Source: Phytophthora colocasiae (taxonomy: Eukaryota; Oomycota; Peronosporomycetes; Peronosporales; Peronosporaceae). Taken from it: 64,000 bases of DNA. The notes under the pieces were generated by a model. It was given only the letters and a program-made list of their open reading frames with translations, was not told the origin of the DNA and made no database searches. The translations under genes were made by a program, and so were the position numbers. The DNA is taken from contig JAGKQI010000078.1 in assembly GCA_018806915.1 (NCBI GenBank), positions 806,001 through 870,000 of the forward strand, in the 5' to 3' direction. Positions 50,425-60,045 of the stretch are shown here, piece after piece; within the stretch, counting starts at the first letter, position 1, and each line of letters starts with the position of its first letter.

Positions 50425-52226
50425 GGTAATCTATGTTCTTGCAAACGGTACTGCGCGTTTATTGTGGAAATCGCCGAGGACCAGTTGGTGGGTAAATTGC
50501 TGGACGCGATCAAGACGAAGAAGCGAAATAAGTTGGAGGATACTGATGCTGACGACCTCAAGCTCTTCTCGGCGAAGAAACAAGCGAAGAAGGGAGCTAA
50601 AACGGAGTGTGGTGACGAGGCCAAATGGCTGACACAATTGGAGGCATACAACGTGATCAACACAAGGGATTACAAACGCCTACCATTTCCGAGAGCGAAT
50701 TAAAAGACATTAAGTTGGCCAGTGATCAACTCGGCGAATAGGTGAATCGTCACACTGCTGCCGAAGGGCTGGGTCCTGTACACGTGGTGGTGGAAATTGG
50801 TGTACCTTTGCCGATACGGACACGAGTAAGCTCAAAATCCGACGATGAGAGACCGGAGAAGCGGCAGGGAGCAAGTGAAGCGGAAAGTGGGAATGGAAGG
50901 AAGAAGATCCGATATATTATAGGAAGGGTAGACTGTTCTTCGTAAACTGCGAGGAGGTAATTCAAAAGCTTGCAACGATTCACGAAAGCAATTTCAAGCG
51001 TGTGAGAGATCATTCCTCTGGTGGAAAGCATTTTCGGGAAATCAACATTTGGTCAAGAGTATATTCGATATGCCAGTCGTTACAGTGTTGCTCGACAATG
51101 GAGCCCGGATGCATGATCACTTTGCGAAGTTGCCGATACATACCAATCTCGACTATATTGAACTTCTTAACGAAAATAGTAGTTTTTAAGCGCACCAAGC
51201 ACTTAGTCAACTCCGTCCGGAATTTCTTTGATTCATATGGCATTTAACCTTGGAAATTTTGAGCGACTTGATATTTGAAGCGAGGTCTCTTTTCATAGTG
51301 ATCGATGAAGTTGGTTGGATTTTTAACTTCACCAAGCTGGATGATTTTGAGAAGAGGAAGATGTTTGAAAATCAGAAGCAGTTTTTCCTGATCGCTGGTA
51401 AAGCGTCGTTTTTCAATCACACAGATAATGCCGGTTCTTTTACTTTCGAGCTACTCGATTTGCAACTTCTTCGGCCTGAGGGTATCAAGGAAATTATCAA
51501 CAAAACGCGGTGGGAAAGGGTTTCTACGAGCAAAACTATCCAGGATCACTCGCAACTTACTGCTCGACTTTACGATACCACATTCTGGTTATCCACGCCC
51601 GTTGTCACAAGCATTTCAAACTTTTAAATCATATACCGAACTGTTCAATTACGTGCCTCACGTACAGATCGAAGGTGTTGATTGGAATAGATTGGAATAG
51701 TTTTACTAAGCGTGTGCGGCTGTACCGAGAGCCACTTCGACAACTCATGGATTCTGCGCTCGGTGTGGAATTATTATGTATTTATCAGAGTGTTGGACAG
51801 ACAAGTGAGCAATCAAATATTGCATGAAGCTACTGCGAAAGGGAATGTACAAGAAGCGACGTTGCGTATACCGCCGAGCATACTGGAAGCGAGTTTGACT
51901 ACCGTGTACCCTCTCAAAAATCTGCTAAAGAAGGTTGCGCACTCAAATCTCCAACGTTTCGATCGACTATCCTGAAACATTCGCAATGCTTTGCTTGACT
52001 CGTTTTCAAAAGATGTTTCTGAGGAAAACCTGCCCACGAGATGCACTCCGAGCGGTTTGGACAGTGTCGCGGAGTAACATCCACAGACCAGCCGACGATA
52101 ATGGCGAATTCAGTAAACAAGTCGCCTTCCCTTGCTGGTGCCACCGCGCATCCGGACAGTCTTGCGTGTGAGTATATGCGGTGTGAGCTTTATACCGGTA
52201 GCATCACCGGACTTCCTAACGTCTAA
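50425..52226 (+). pseudogene. Crinkler (CRN) effector pseudogene with NTPase domain
   Basis: Plus strand, opposite to the array, spread over several frames. In order: AFIVEIAEDQLVGKLLDAIK and LKLFSAKK (LFLAK strand, ~50455-50580), AKWLTQLEA, then HVVVEIGVP (HVLVxxP motif, ~50779-50805). Next come a linker, EEVIQKLATIHESNF (~50950), IPLVESIFGKSTFG (~51012-51053, a worn P-loop with GKST), LFIVIDEVGW (Walker B, ~51289-51318), FFLIAGKASFF, LLRPEGIKEII (~51470), GYPRPLSQAFQ (~51600) and, near 51960, a PETFAMLCLTRFQ stretch. This is the order of CRN proteins with a P-loop NTPase C-terminal half, which act inside host cells. There are at least five frameshifts or stops, so it cannot encode a full protein. 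The upstream start is eroded. Confidence 0.75.
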
Positions 52227-52305
52227 AAATGTACACAGGCCTCCCCAATATGACATTTATCATGTATTTACTCGTTTTAAAAGCGTTTGCATAATAATGC
52301 CATTA

Positions 52306-52695
52306 GAGCATCTCCACCGGATAGGTCAATTGTTATTTGTCAAATTTGTTATTTGATACTGAGCTCTCACACCGGTCGGCATTTATATACCAGCTATAGA
52401 CAATCCACGATTGACAATTCTGAAAATGCTTCCTTGCATGTGCATTAACTTGGTCCCGTTTGTGGGCAGCCAACCAAGACCGTAGCAACAATCGAATGAT
52501 GGCGTTGTCGTAAAACTCAATATTATCAGAGGTGGTGTCCAATCAAGCCAATACCGCCCCCTGTCGCCCACGTAGTCCTCGGTTAAATTTGGCTAGAACT
52601 TAATCTGGACTACGTCAAATCGGCAATTTGACCTCAACCGGTGGAGAGAAATTCTTGTCAAATATGCGATTTGACCCCCACCGGTGGAGATGCTC
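52306..52695. mobile_element. 390-bp MITE with 15-bp inverted ends and TTA duplication
   Basis: Left end GAGCATCTCCACCGG (52306-52320) and right end CCGGTGGAGATGCTC (52681-52695) are perfect inverted repeats, flanked by TTA at 52303-52305 and 52696-52698. A 3-bp TTA duplication is typical of PIF/Harbinger elements. The inside has further subterminal repeats (tttgtcaaat, caatttgacc, ccggtggaga) and no transposase, so it is non-autonomous. It sits about 10 bases beyond the stop codon of the hAT relic. Confidence 0.75.
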
Positions 52696-52708
52696 TTATT
52701 GCTACTGC

Positions 52709-54302
52709 TTAGGTGCGCATTTTGCGTCGAACAGCTTGCACAGTACCAACACCCCATGCGTCCCTGTTATAAGCGAGAAACATTAGACCTTCTAAGGTGT
52801 TGACGTCCATGCTCTGGCGAAGGTCCGAGTAAACCAGTTTCGTCGGCGAAAAAAATTCTCTCGCACTCGTTAGAGGTAGGAGCACCCATGCTAGCGGCAT
52901 GTACAAAGTCGTGCCACGGGAAACCTTCTTAAACACGGGCGCTAAGAACGAGCGCGAGAAATCTTCTGGACGCTATCAGCAGCCGGCTGCTTAAAAATCT
53001 TACAAGCTTCTTGTTCACGTGCGTTCAGCCGGGTTCCAGCGATAATCTTGGTGATCCCGCTCTCGAGCGCCGGATAGTTAACGATGGCAGCATCGGGCGC
53101 TAGGCACTGCTTCATCGAGGGATACTGACGCCCCACCGAGTCGAATGCTCGCCGAGCACCCACCATCGTCAGCGTAGAGTCTTGTAGAGCCTTGGCAACT
53201 TCGTTGAGATCCTTGAGAGTCTCGAGAAGCTTTTTGGCACGTTTAGATTCATCTTCATCTAGCAAAACCTTAGCGATGTCATGCTTGGCAATAGTGGCGT
53301 GGTCCATGGAGAGAAGAGCGGGCTCGAGCTTGATGTAGCGCTCCACCATGTAGAAAGTGCTAGACCAGCGAGTGACATTTCGCAGCACGGGAGCCAACGG
53401 TGTCACTTTGCGCAGCGCGGCGTGGCACTTGATAGTGCTGAGATGCTTCATGAGGGCGTGGATTTTAGCCAATAGGGTTCTTCATCAGCCAAAAAGTCCT
53501 TAACAGCCAATTGGAATCTGTGACTCGCACAGCCAATAAATGGCAAAGCCCCAACTTTTCGACCAATCGCCTAATTGACAGAGCGATTATCGCCAATCAT
53601 GAAGAGGACACTGTCCCCAGGCTTGTTGTACGTCGAAAGTGTGTCGGCAATAAGGTCGAAGAGACTCTGAGCGCCCATGTCTTCTTCGTCACCGAGCGGG
53701 CAGAAAGCCAGCAGTACATAGCGGCGAGTTTGACACTGGGTGCTCTCGTCATAGCTGGGGTTCCGACGGCTGGGTTGAGCACCAGATGCGTCATCAAAAA
53801 CGGCCATATCGTTATGAAATGACGGCCTCCGCGGCTCCAGCCTTCCAAAGCGATCCCGAATGCATCAGGCAGAGTAGCGGCAAGGTTTTCACGCACTTGC
53901 AAGTACACCAAGTCGATGTACTTCTGCAGCGTTTCAGCCGAAATGGGGTCCATCTTCGCGTTTTTGCGAACGAGTGGATGCTCGCAAAAAACTAACCGGC
54001 ATGCACTTCATGACGCACCACTCAATCCAGCGAAAGAGGTCACTGGTGCCCTGGTCTGGCAGAGAGACGCCAAACCGGTTGCCCTTGCGGAATGCAGCCA
54101 CAGCTAGCTCTTAGTAGTCGGGGTGGCGCTTCAGAAGATGGTGTAATTGGTTGGTGTACCCATTACCACTCTTGTACACCTTGTTGCAGGTGTTGCAGCT
54201 AGATTGACTTAAAGATAGGTCCGTGAAGAGCAGGGAGCACAAATCCTTGTTGGTGAACTTCATGGCGGTTGGTTGCGAAAGGGTGTGATGTGGGGGTTGC
54301 AC
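52709..54302 (-). pseudogene. hAT-family transposase pseudogene
   Basis: Minus strand, several frames. 54302-54111: BED-type zinc finger (CNTCNKVY, then GYTNQLHHLLKRH). 53953-53597: FGIALEGWS followed in another frame by VFDDASGAQ, SLFDLIADTL and GDNRSVN. After a stop come VGALPFIGCASHRF and LAVKDF. 53472-52942: NVTRWSSTFYMVERYI. 52900-52709: GAPTSNECERIF, then LVYSDLRQSM and LEGLMFLAYNRDAW, the C-terminal dimerisation domain. These are the landmarks of hAT transposases in the right order. At least four frameshifts or stops make it inactive. Terminal repeats were not identified. Confidence 0.8.
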
Positions 54303-55197
54303 TTAGTGAGTACGTTTGGAAGTGAGCTGTTTTGGACTGTCGTGGGCTGCAAGCTGTCCTGCACCATTCCCTCAATTGGTGGCTGTAAGCGATCTGGCTG
54401 GTTGTGATGTTGAAATCACCTGGTCAAAATATACTTTAGTATGATAAAAATATGCTGAAATAAACTGTGGGCCTCTGAATACAAATTCAATTATCAGTGT
54501 GATAATGTATTAAAAATGAAATGCTTAGCTCGGCAGCCGTGAATGTACAAGTAGAAAGATCCACGTCCTCCACGTGCAAGATACTGTACTATTACAGTTA
54601 GACCTGTGGATAATGAGCGATTGAAATTCGACAGATTGCTCAAGAGGAAGGATGGCAGCCTAAACATTCTCTTTATATGCGCCGTGAATTATGGGGTGGA
54701 TCTGTAGAAGCGCTACGAATTATGAGTCAAGCCTGCAAAGTGGTGCTAAATTATACACCAAGGAGATGCAGTCAAAGGAAAGCGAGGCCGAAACTCTCAA
54801 TTACATCCACGAGTTCATTCTGCTAAAATTGACTACGCCACAGTACCGTGCCAAATATTTTGGACTGGCACTGGGTGGTGCATTGCATGAAGGTCGTGAT
54901 TCTTACCATTTCTGAAGTTTAGGTGACGAGAATGATGATTCTGAGGAAACATTGTTGGTCTCATTCTTTGCTCGAGTTGTTCGACTGGATGTTACAGGTC
55001 CAAATGTACCTTAAGTGACGTTTAGAAAGGCTTTCCTCTGGCGCATGTGCATTAAGCTAAGGCCAGCATTAGGTTCATCCATGTTGGATGGCTGTCAAAG
55101 GGCGAGAATTTGTGGCCGTTTCTAAAGGTTTTCTATTCGCTTATAAATCTGCTCTTCGTCTTTGGTTAGGATGATGATAGTTTATACATGGTTTTAC
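54303..55197. other. Boundary region, with one weak frame
   Basis: Mostly without supportable genes. A plus-strand frame of 74 codons (54691-54915) contains AETLNYIHEF, TTPQYRAKYFGLALGG and ends SYHF; beyond the stop the frame stays coherent for about 30 codons. It looks like a fragment of an old gene or element that I do not recognise. This is the transition from transposon-rich to gene-dense sequence. Confidence 0.35.
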
Positions 55198-56118
55198 TTA
55201 GGCTACCCGCGAGATATTGGGTCCATGTGAAGGTAGTTGTGGACGACGTACACGACCTTCCTCATCTGTAGCGAGTCGAGCTCTTACCGGTCCCTTCATG
55301 GGTGATTGACTACGTGCCACTGCTGCTGCAGACGGAAGTCGCAACGCCGCAAGCAAATCCAAAGGCCGTTGTTCTGACCCATGAAGCGCGTTAGCTTTCG
55401 TAGACGTTGGCAGACATGTGAAGTCGGGATACTTCTGCTCAATCACTGCAATGGACTCATTCTGCTGACGATCTCGTAGAGTTGTAAGGGTCTTGGCCAT
55501 CCCCAATGCAAGTACAGACCTGACTGTACGCTCGCGAACCTGACTCACTGCCAGGTAGAATTCGAGTCCATCGAAAAGCTGGTTCTGTGCTGTGTTGCTG
55601 TATGCGACTCCTTCCTTCACCAACTCCTGTTCTTCTTCGTCCGAAGACAAATCACTGATCTCTTCTTCTGGTGCTTCGTGTTCGCTCCAAGTTGCAGATT
55701 CTGAACGCTCCGAGAAGCCCTTGTTGCTGCTTAGCTCTGCATTCTTCTGATCTGCTCGCGTCTGGGTCATCTGCGTCTGGATTGAGCTCGGCAAGTTGTG
55801 GTCTGGCTGGTTCACCATGAGCAACGGAAAACCCGTCAAGTGGTGCAGTGCGTTGAGCACAAATTGCAGAATGGCCTCAGCGGACGTGGCGGGGCTTGGC
55901 ATGTAGGATACGCTCGTGGTGGCGACTGGGTCGAGTGTCACAGGCGTTTCCGCTTGCAGTTTTGCCTGCGAAGAGTCGTACGCGAACGTGTGCGTGTGCT
56001 CGTATCGCTGCAGACTTGGGCACTTCTTGCCGGATCGTGAAATGCCCAGCCGGAAGAGGCAGACGACACCCAGCAGCAAACCCGGAGCCAACGCGATGAG
56101 TAGCGACACCGACGCCAT
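55198..56118 (-). CDS. Hypothetical protein with N-terminal membrane anchor (306 aa)
   Basis: Single-exon frame with ATG at 56118. Residues 3-25 (VSLLIALAPGLLLGVVCLFRLG) form one hydrophobic helix, an uncleaved anchor or signal peptide, followed by a basic RSGKK stretch. The rest is polar: an acidic segment around 145-170 (EAPEEEISDLSSDEEEQE), a more ordered part around 180-235 (FDGLEFYLAVSQVRERTVRSVLALG), and a basic, proline-rich tail. No known domain is recognised. It is divergent from the small gene at 56339, with ~220 bp between start codons that must hold both promoters. The frame is intact and its codon use resembles the IPK1 gene, which argues that it is real. An N-terminal anchor with a long soluble tail suggests an ER or other membrane protein, but this is inference. 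Confidence 0.65.
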   Translation of the reverse strand: MASVSLLIALAPGLLLGVVCLFRLGISRSGKKCPSLQRYEHTHTFAYDSSQAKLQAETPVTLDPVATTSVSYMPSPATSAEAILQFVLNALHHLTGFPLLMVNQPDHNLPSSIQTQMTQTRADQKNAELSSNKGFSERSESATWSEHEAPEEEISDLSSDEEEQELVKEGVAYSNTAQNQLFDGLEFYLAVSQVRERTVRSVLALGMAKTLTTLRDRQQNESIAVIEQKYPDFTCLPTSTKANALHGSEQRPLDLLAALRLPSAAAVARSQSPMKGPVRARLATDEEGRVRRPQLPSHGPNISRVA

Positions 56119-56338
56119 AATGGAAAGTGTTAAACATCCAGCCGCCTGCTTCCTTCGGAATTCTGGCGAAAGTCCTCTGAGTCCTGAACATGCCGGAGCT
56201 GACTCCGTACGACTGGTGGCGTTTCGAGATGGTCGTTTCGGAAGTATCTTTTTTTGGGAAAAAAAGACCAGTGACTTGCACTCAGTATACTTTTCAGAAA
56301 ATAATTGCCAGTTGCAAAATCTAAATTTCGCAAAAAGA

Positions 56339-56844
56339 ATGCAAGAGATCTCGACGATGTCGATGCCCCTGGTGATCTGGTTGTACGTGCAATGGATGCT
56401 GGAGACCCACGGGTGGAAGATGCTAGGTGCTGCGCTGCTCTTCTATGTGGGTAGACAACGCTACCGGGAGTTCTCAGCGCGACGCCACCATCAACGGACT
56501 CTTGCGGACGCCAACGGTAAGTCGCCGTTCTTCCATGTTACGTTGGGACCCAACTTGGGTCCAGCGAAGACGATAGTGATCAGCACAACCACACGAGCGT
56601 TGGCGTTGGTGCTTGGTTGACTGGCGTATGGTGATTTTTACCAGTAGCGCCTTTGTGGTACTGGCTCGCCGTTTCGTGTGTATTTTCCTAACGTTGGCAT
56701 TGCTCTTATGTCGGCTCAATTTTTGCAGATCCAGCGAGGGTGGCTGTACTCCAGCGAGAAACGGCTCGTGTACGCCACAAGCAGCAGCAGCTTCAGACCA
56801 ACGCCAATAGAGACGTCAAAGTGAAGGTGGAGAAGGCAGCGTAG
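56339..56844 (+). CDS. Small single-pass membrane protein, SELENOS/VIMP-like
   Basis: Two exons: 56339-56516 and 56729-56844, joined across a 212-base intron with GTAAGT donor and TTTTTGCAG acceptor; 97 codons after splicing. Residues 9-38 hold a hydrophobic stretch with GWKMLGAALLFYVG, followed by a basic, coiled-coil-like tail with DPARVAVLQRE and RHKQQQLQ. This resembles selenoprotein S/VIMP, an ER-membrane adaptor of ER-associated degradation: a GW-containing anchor, then a DP-R-x-K-Q-Q type helix. The typical C-terminal glycine-rich selenocysteine or cysteine tail is not seen before the TAG at 56842, so a further exon may be missing or the family assignment may be wrong. Without splicing the frame would end at 56620. 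The start is the first ATG (56339); ATGs at residues 7 and 9 are alternatives. Confidence 0.5.
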
Positions 56845-57269
56845 CGTGGCGTAGGTAACGTCACCCTTTGGGTGGCTTGTTGAAGTGCAGTGGAGACTGT
56901 ATCTGCACTGCAAGTCAATAAATACAAGTGTATGTTTGTTTCTCAGAAACCTAACTTACGCTGCGTAAGTACCAGCATTCACGTTCTTGGCCGTCGCGAC
57001 TTGAGCACAATAATACATAACTCAGTCGACGTACATGTGTCGACCTTCAGTTCGTCAGACGGAAATGTGCAAATACCAGCTCGGTGGACCCAAGCGACAT
57101 TGCAGAAAATGCACATGAGGAGGCACGCACTCTATTAGTCTGGTTTAAATCCCTTCCATAGAAGTGGTGTTGCTCTTGATCAAGCGTACGACCAAGACTT
57201 GCGTGACGTATCGGCGAGTCAAGTCGTTGTCAACTCACGTGCGGGCTCTGGAGCGATGCTGGAATGAGC
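56845..57269. other. Intergenic region
   Basis: Between the small membrane-protein gene and the 3' end of IPK1, which face each other. I see no gene or repeat in it. Confidence 0.5.
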
Positions 57270-59351
57270 TCAGTCCTCGTGGCACAAAGTCTGTGCAACG
57301 CCGCGGCTGCCAAACTCCTGTTGGAAGTGCATCGCGATCTTTTCGTCCAGCCGGTAGTAATCCTCCACCGACTTGTGCGACTTGACGTCCAGGTCCACGA
57401 TGGCCACCACGCAGTCGAACGCCAAGTCACGGAAGCGGATGTGGTGCTCAAACTCCATGAGATGCTGGAAGCGTGGCTTCATCTTGCTTCGGGGATCATC
57501 GCGTCGACCAGCATCGTCGCCGGGTGAACGGCGCAAACAGAGCAGCAGTGAGCAGTCTTTCAACGTCGTGGCGACTTGAAACCTCTTCTCAAGCTCCTTG
57601 TAAAGATCATGGAACTGTTGGAGACGCATCGTTTCCAGTGAGTCTACTTCTTGGAGCACATCCAGCTCCGGCAAGTGATTCATTGCAATCCGAAGGAAAG
57701 CTAATCCACGTGCAAGGCTTCCTTCGCGATCCACATCTTCGTCAGTTGGAGAATCCGAGTTCTGACGGATTGCTGCTACCAATTCACCAACGGTGGTATC
57801 TGCGTCAGACGAAGATACTTGCAGAAGCTTGTTCGCTTCATCAAATCTCTGGAGTAACAGTCGAAGGTGTCGAACACCATCGACTGAGATGTGGTCCAGC
57901 AACTGGATCTGCTTCAGGTCCTCGAGAATATTCAACTCCTGCAGAACTTGAGTGATCAACTCCACAACCTCGGGCATTAACTGAGCGTGATCCCTCTCGT
58001 GTTCATACTCCAGATTTTCATCAAAAGAGAGTTCGTTCTCGGCGCCTATCGACTGGCACGAATGGCGGAACCCCATTCTCTTTCGTCGACAATAAGAGTA
58101 TCTCGACTGAGCAGCTCCCTTCGGTAAAGCGTCCGCATTCAACCCCGTAATGACGTTTACAACTTCATCTTCAGCCGAGCGTACGAAGACCTTGAAGTTA
58201 TTCTGCGGTGTCCTCTGCAGTGCTCGAAGGGCTCGTCGCTTCCGAGCTGGGTCGTGCGAGAACAAATCCAACGGACAATACTGGCTGATCTCTTCCACTT
58301 TGCCAGTGCTCTTCTTGTAGTGTTGATGCATGCAGAATCGACACACGCGCGCCTTGGTGGGGCTAACCAGTGGACCTTTCGGCTTAAAGCCGATCTTGGG
58401 CTTTAACTCCACGCAGATGTTACGGAAGCAGCAGTCAAATACATTCCCCGCTCGGAACGAGCTGCTGCGTGAGTGCTTGAGTGTGCGTGGCATGCGCATA
58501 CGTTGCATACTGGCAGGTCTACCCAATGTAGCAGTCAGTGTCTCCTTCAACGCCGTCTCCTCTTCATCTTCATCGTCTTCTTTATCTGAAGCACTACTGA
58601 CACTGGTACTACTGCATACACCGTAGGGTTTACCATCCACAATCTCTTCATCTTGATCGTCGTCTGCATCCTCCTCCGTCATTGACTCTCGTCTCTTCAA
58701 ATTCAAAAAGTCCATCTCTTCTTCTTCTTTGTCTTCAGTCTCTGCCTCTATTTCCAACAGACTTCTCGTTGAATGGAAGAAAGTTGGCATATTGTCTTCA
58801 TCAGGAGGTGGGAGAGTAACATCCGGCAGTACCATGACGCACTCCAACGAAACGTCGATCTGGCTGTGTCTTCTATGAGCTGGTCGACTCTCGAGCGCCA
58901 GTAATTGTGCATTTAACGCCTGTAAGAAGCCACGTTCGACGTCTACAAGCTCAGCCACTTGTAAGTACGTATTCTCTCTACGGTTATAAGCCCTTCCATT
59001 GTTCCCGTGCAGCTGTTGTTCCATGTACGGCATGATCTCGTGTGTGGCGTAGTCCAGCACCTGCTTAGGATGTGGATAGTGTGGCACGTAGGGCTTGTCA
59101 CCCGTGGAGTTCCGGCGCTTGGTCTTCTTCTGCTTGTCCACAATGTCGCACTTCTTAACACGCAGTAGTTTGCCTTTAAACTCCTTCGCAATGGCACTGG
59201 AAGCGTCTGCAGCCGGACGGTGACGGAACAGCACGTTAGCGCCTCCTTCCGCCACGTATTTCCACTCGGAGGCTTCCAGACCTACACAAAGACGACGTAA
59301 TCCGTCCGAAGTGGGCGTTAGGGTCGAAGACGGCGGCTTAAGGAGGAACAT
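57270..59351 (-). CDS. IPK1: Inositol-pentakisphosphate 2-kinase (IPK1)
   Basis: Single-exon gene of 693 codons. The enzyme phosphorylates the 2-position of inositol 1,3,4,5,6-pentakisphosphate with ATP to give InsP6 (phytate), which feeds phosphate signalling, mRNA export and pyrophosphate inositols. Landmarks of the family: [15 protein letters not shown] at 30-44 (nucleotide-binding N-lobe), VELKPKIGF at 314-322, CRFCMHQ at 337-343, YCPLDLFS at 358-365, PQNNFKVF at 382-389, and DLDVKSHKS at 653-661 near the C-terminus, which carries metal-binding acidic residues. It is longer than plant or animal IPK1 (about 450-490 aa). The extra length lies in an acidic low-complexity insert at about 200-270 and in the region 400-560. 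The start is the ATG shortly after a possible initiator. Confidence 0.9.
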   Translation of the reverse strand: MFLLKPPSSTLTPTSDGLRRLCVGLEASEWKYVAEGGANVLFRHRPAADASSAIAKEFKGKLLRVKKCDIVDKQKKTKRRNSTGDKPYVPHYPHPKQVLDYATHEIMPYMEQQLHGNNGRAYNRRENTYLQVAELVDVERGFLQALNAQLLALESRPAHRRHSQIDVSLECVMVLPDVTLPPPDEDNMPTFFHSTRSLLEIEAETEDKEEEEMDFLNLKRRESMTEEDADDDQDEEIVDGKPYGVCSSTSVSSASDKEDDEDEEETALKETLTATLGRPASMQRMRMPRTLKHSRSSSFRAGNVFDCCFRNICVELKPKIGFKPKGPLVSPTKARVCRFCMHQHYKKSTGKVEEISQYCPLDLFSHDPARKRRALRALQRTPQNNFKVFVRSAEDEVVNVITGLNADALPKGAAQSRYSYCRRKRMGFRHSCQSIGAENELSFDENLEYEHERDHAQLMPEVVELITQVLQELNILEDLKQIQLLDHISVDGVRHLRLLLQRFDEANKLLQVSSSDADTTVGELVAAIRQNSDSPTDEDVDREGSLARGLAFLRIAMNHLPELDVLQEVDSLETMRLQQFHDLYKELEKRFQVATTLKDCSLLLCLRRSPGDDAGRRDDPRSKMKPRFQHLMEFEHHIRFRDLAFDCVVAIVDLDVKSHKSVEDYYRLDEKIAMHFQQEFGSRGVAQTLCHED

Positions 59352-59390
59352 GACGCCGAGAAAGTCAGTGGCACTGAGCCGACGTTTTTA

Positions 59391-59398
59391 TAAATGAA
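59391..59398 (-). promoter_or_regulatory. Possible initiator of IPK1
   Basis: Minus-strand TTCATTTA, close to the oomycete initiator YTCATTYY, with the last base off. It lies about 45 bases before the IPK1 ATG, the expected distance. Confidence 0.3.
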
Positions 59399-60045
59399 GA
59401 GACAATTGGCTCAAGAAAAGGTCTTGTGTTGTTAACGAGGGTAGAGAAATGCAGAAATCAGGGTGGACCTGATATAAAGAGATGATTAGTATGGTTGTTA
59501 AAGTGAAGAAAAAGAAGCTTATTTCCTAGTACTAGCTATTTTTGTGGATAGAAAACCATCGACAGCAGGTTGGCGAAGCGATCGTAAGCCATGAGTACGC
59601 AAAGAAGCCGAAGGCGAAGAAGAGGGCTTTTCATATGCCAAAAAAATACAGAAACTGGCCGTCAGTCTCTTATCATTTTGATCACGTCGACCTGGTCAAC
59701 GAAAGGTGGAGGGCACGCGCCATTGACAGAATGCAGGTACACATACTGTAGAAAGAGACCGTTAACAAGCCATTGACGGGCCACGTTGAGAGGTGTCGCA
59801 TCAGCATGTTCTCATCAGGTTGAAGTGCGAATGGTACCACTACATCCGGTGGCAGTAGCTAATGTACTAAAGTTGCAACAGTCGGTGGCGTAATTGTGAC
59901 GGCGCCCTTTTGTTCTCTGATTCCGAGTGTACTCAGAAAAAAGGAGGAGCTACTCGAAGCAACAACAAGCCCAACGGTAGGATTCACTCTGTAGCTGTCG
60001 TCTTCTTCAGCAGAATCTCATAAAAGGCCCCCAATAGATAGACTA
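59399..60045. other. Intergenic region between IPK1 and RMD5
   Basis: Divergent promoter space. A lysine/arginine-rich plus-strand frame of 69 codons (59542-59751) is present but has no recognisable feature, and I do not call it a gene. Confidence 0.4.
59983..59990 (+). promoter_or_regulatory. Possible initiator of the RMD5-like gene
   Basis: TTCACTCT, a fit to YTCAYTYY, about 55-60 bases before the ATG at 60046. Single-site evidence only. Confidence 0.3.

Noticed and set aside
55916..56620. 234-codon plus-strand frame
   Set aside because: Its first part is antisense to the 306-aa gene. Only the end from 56339 is kept, as exon 1 of the small membrane protein.
59542..59751. Lysine-rich 69-codon frame between IPK1 and RMD5
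   Set aside because: No start context, domain or homologue recognised; chance frame is likely.
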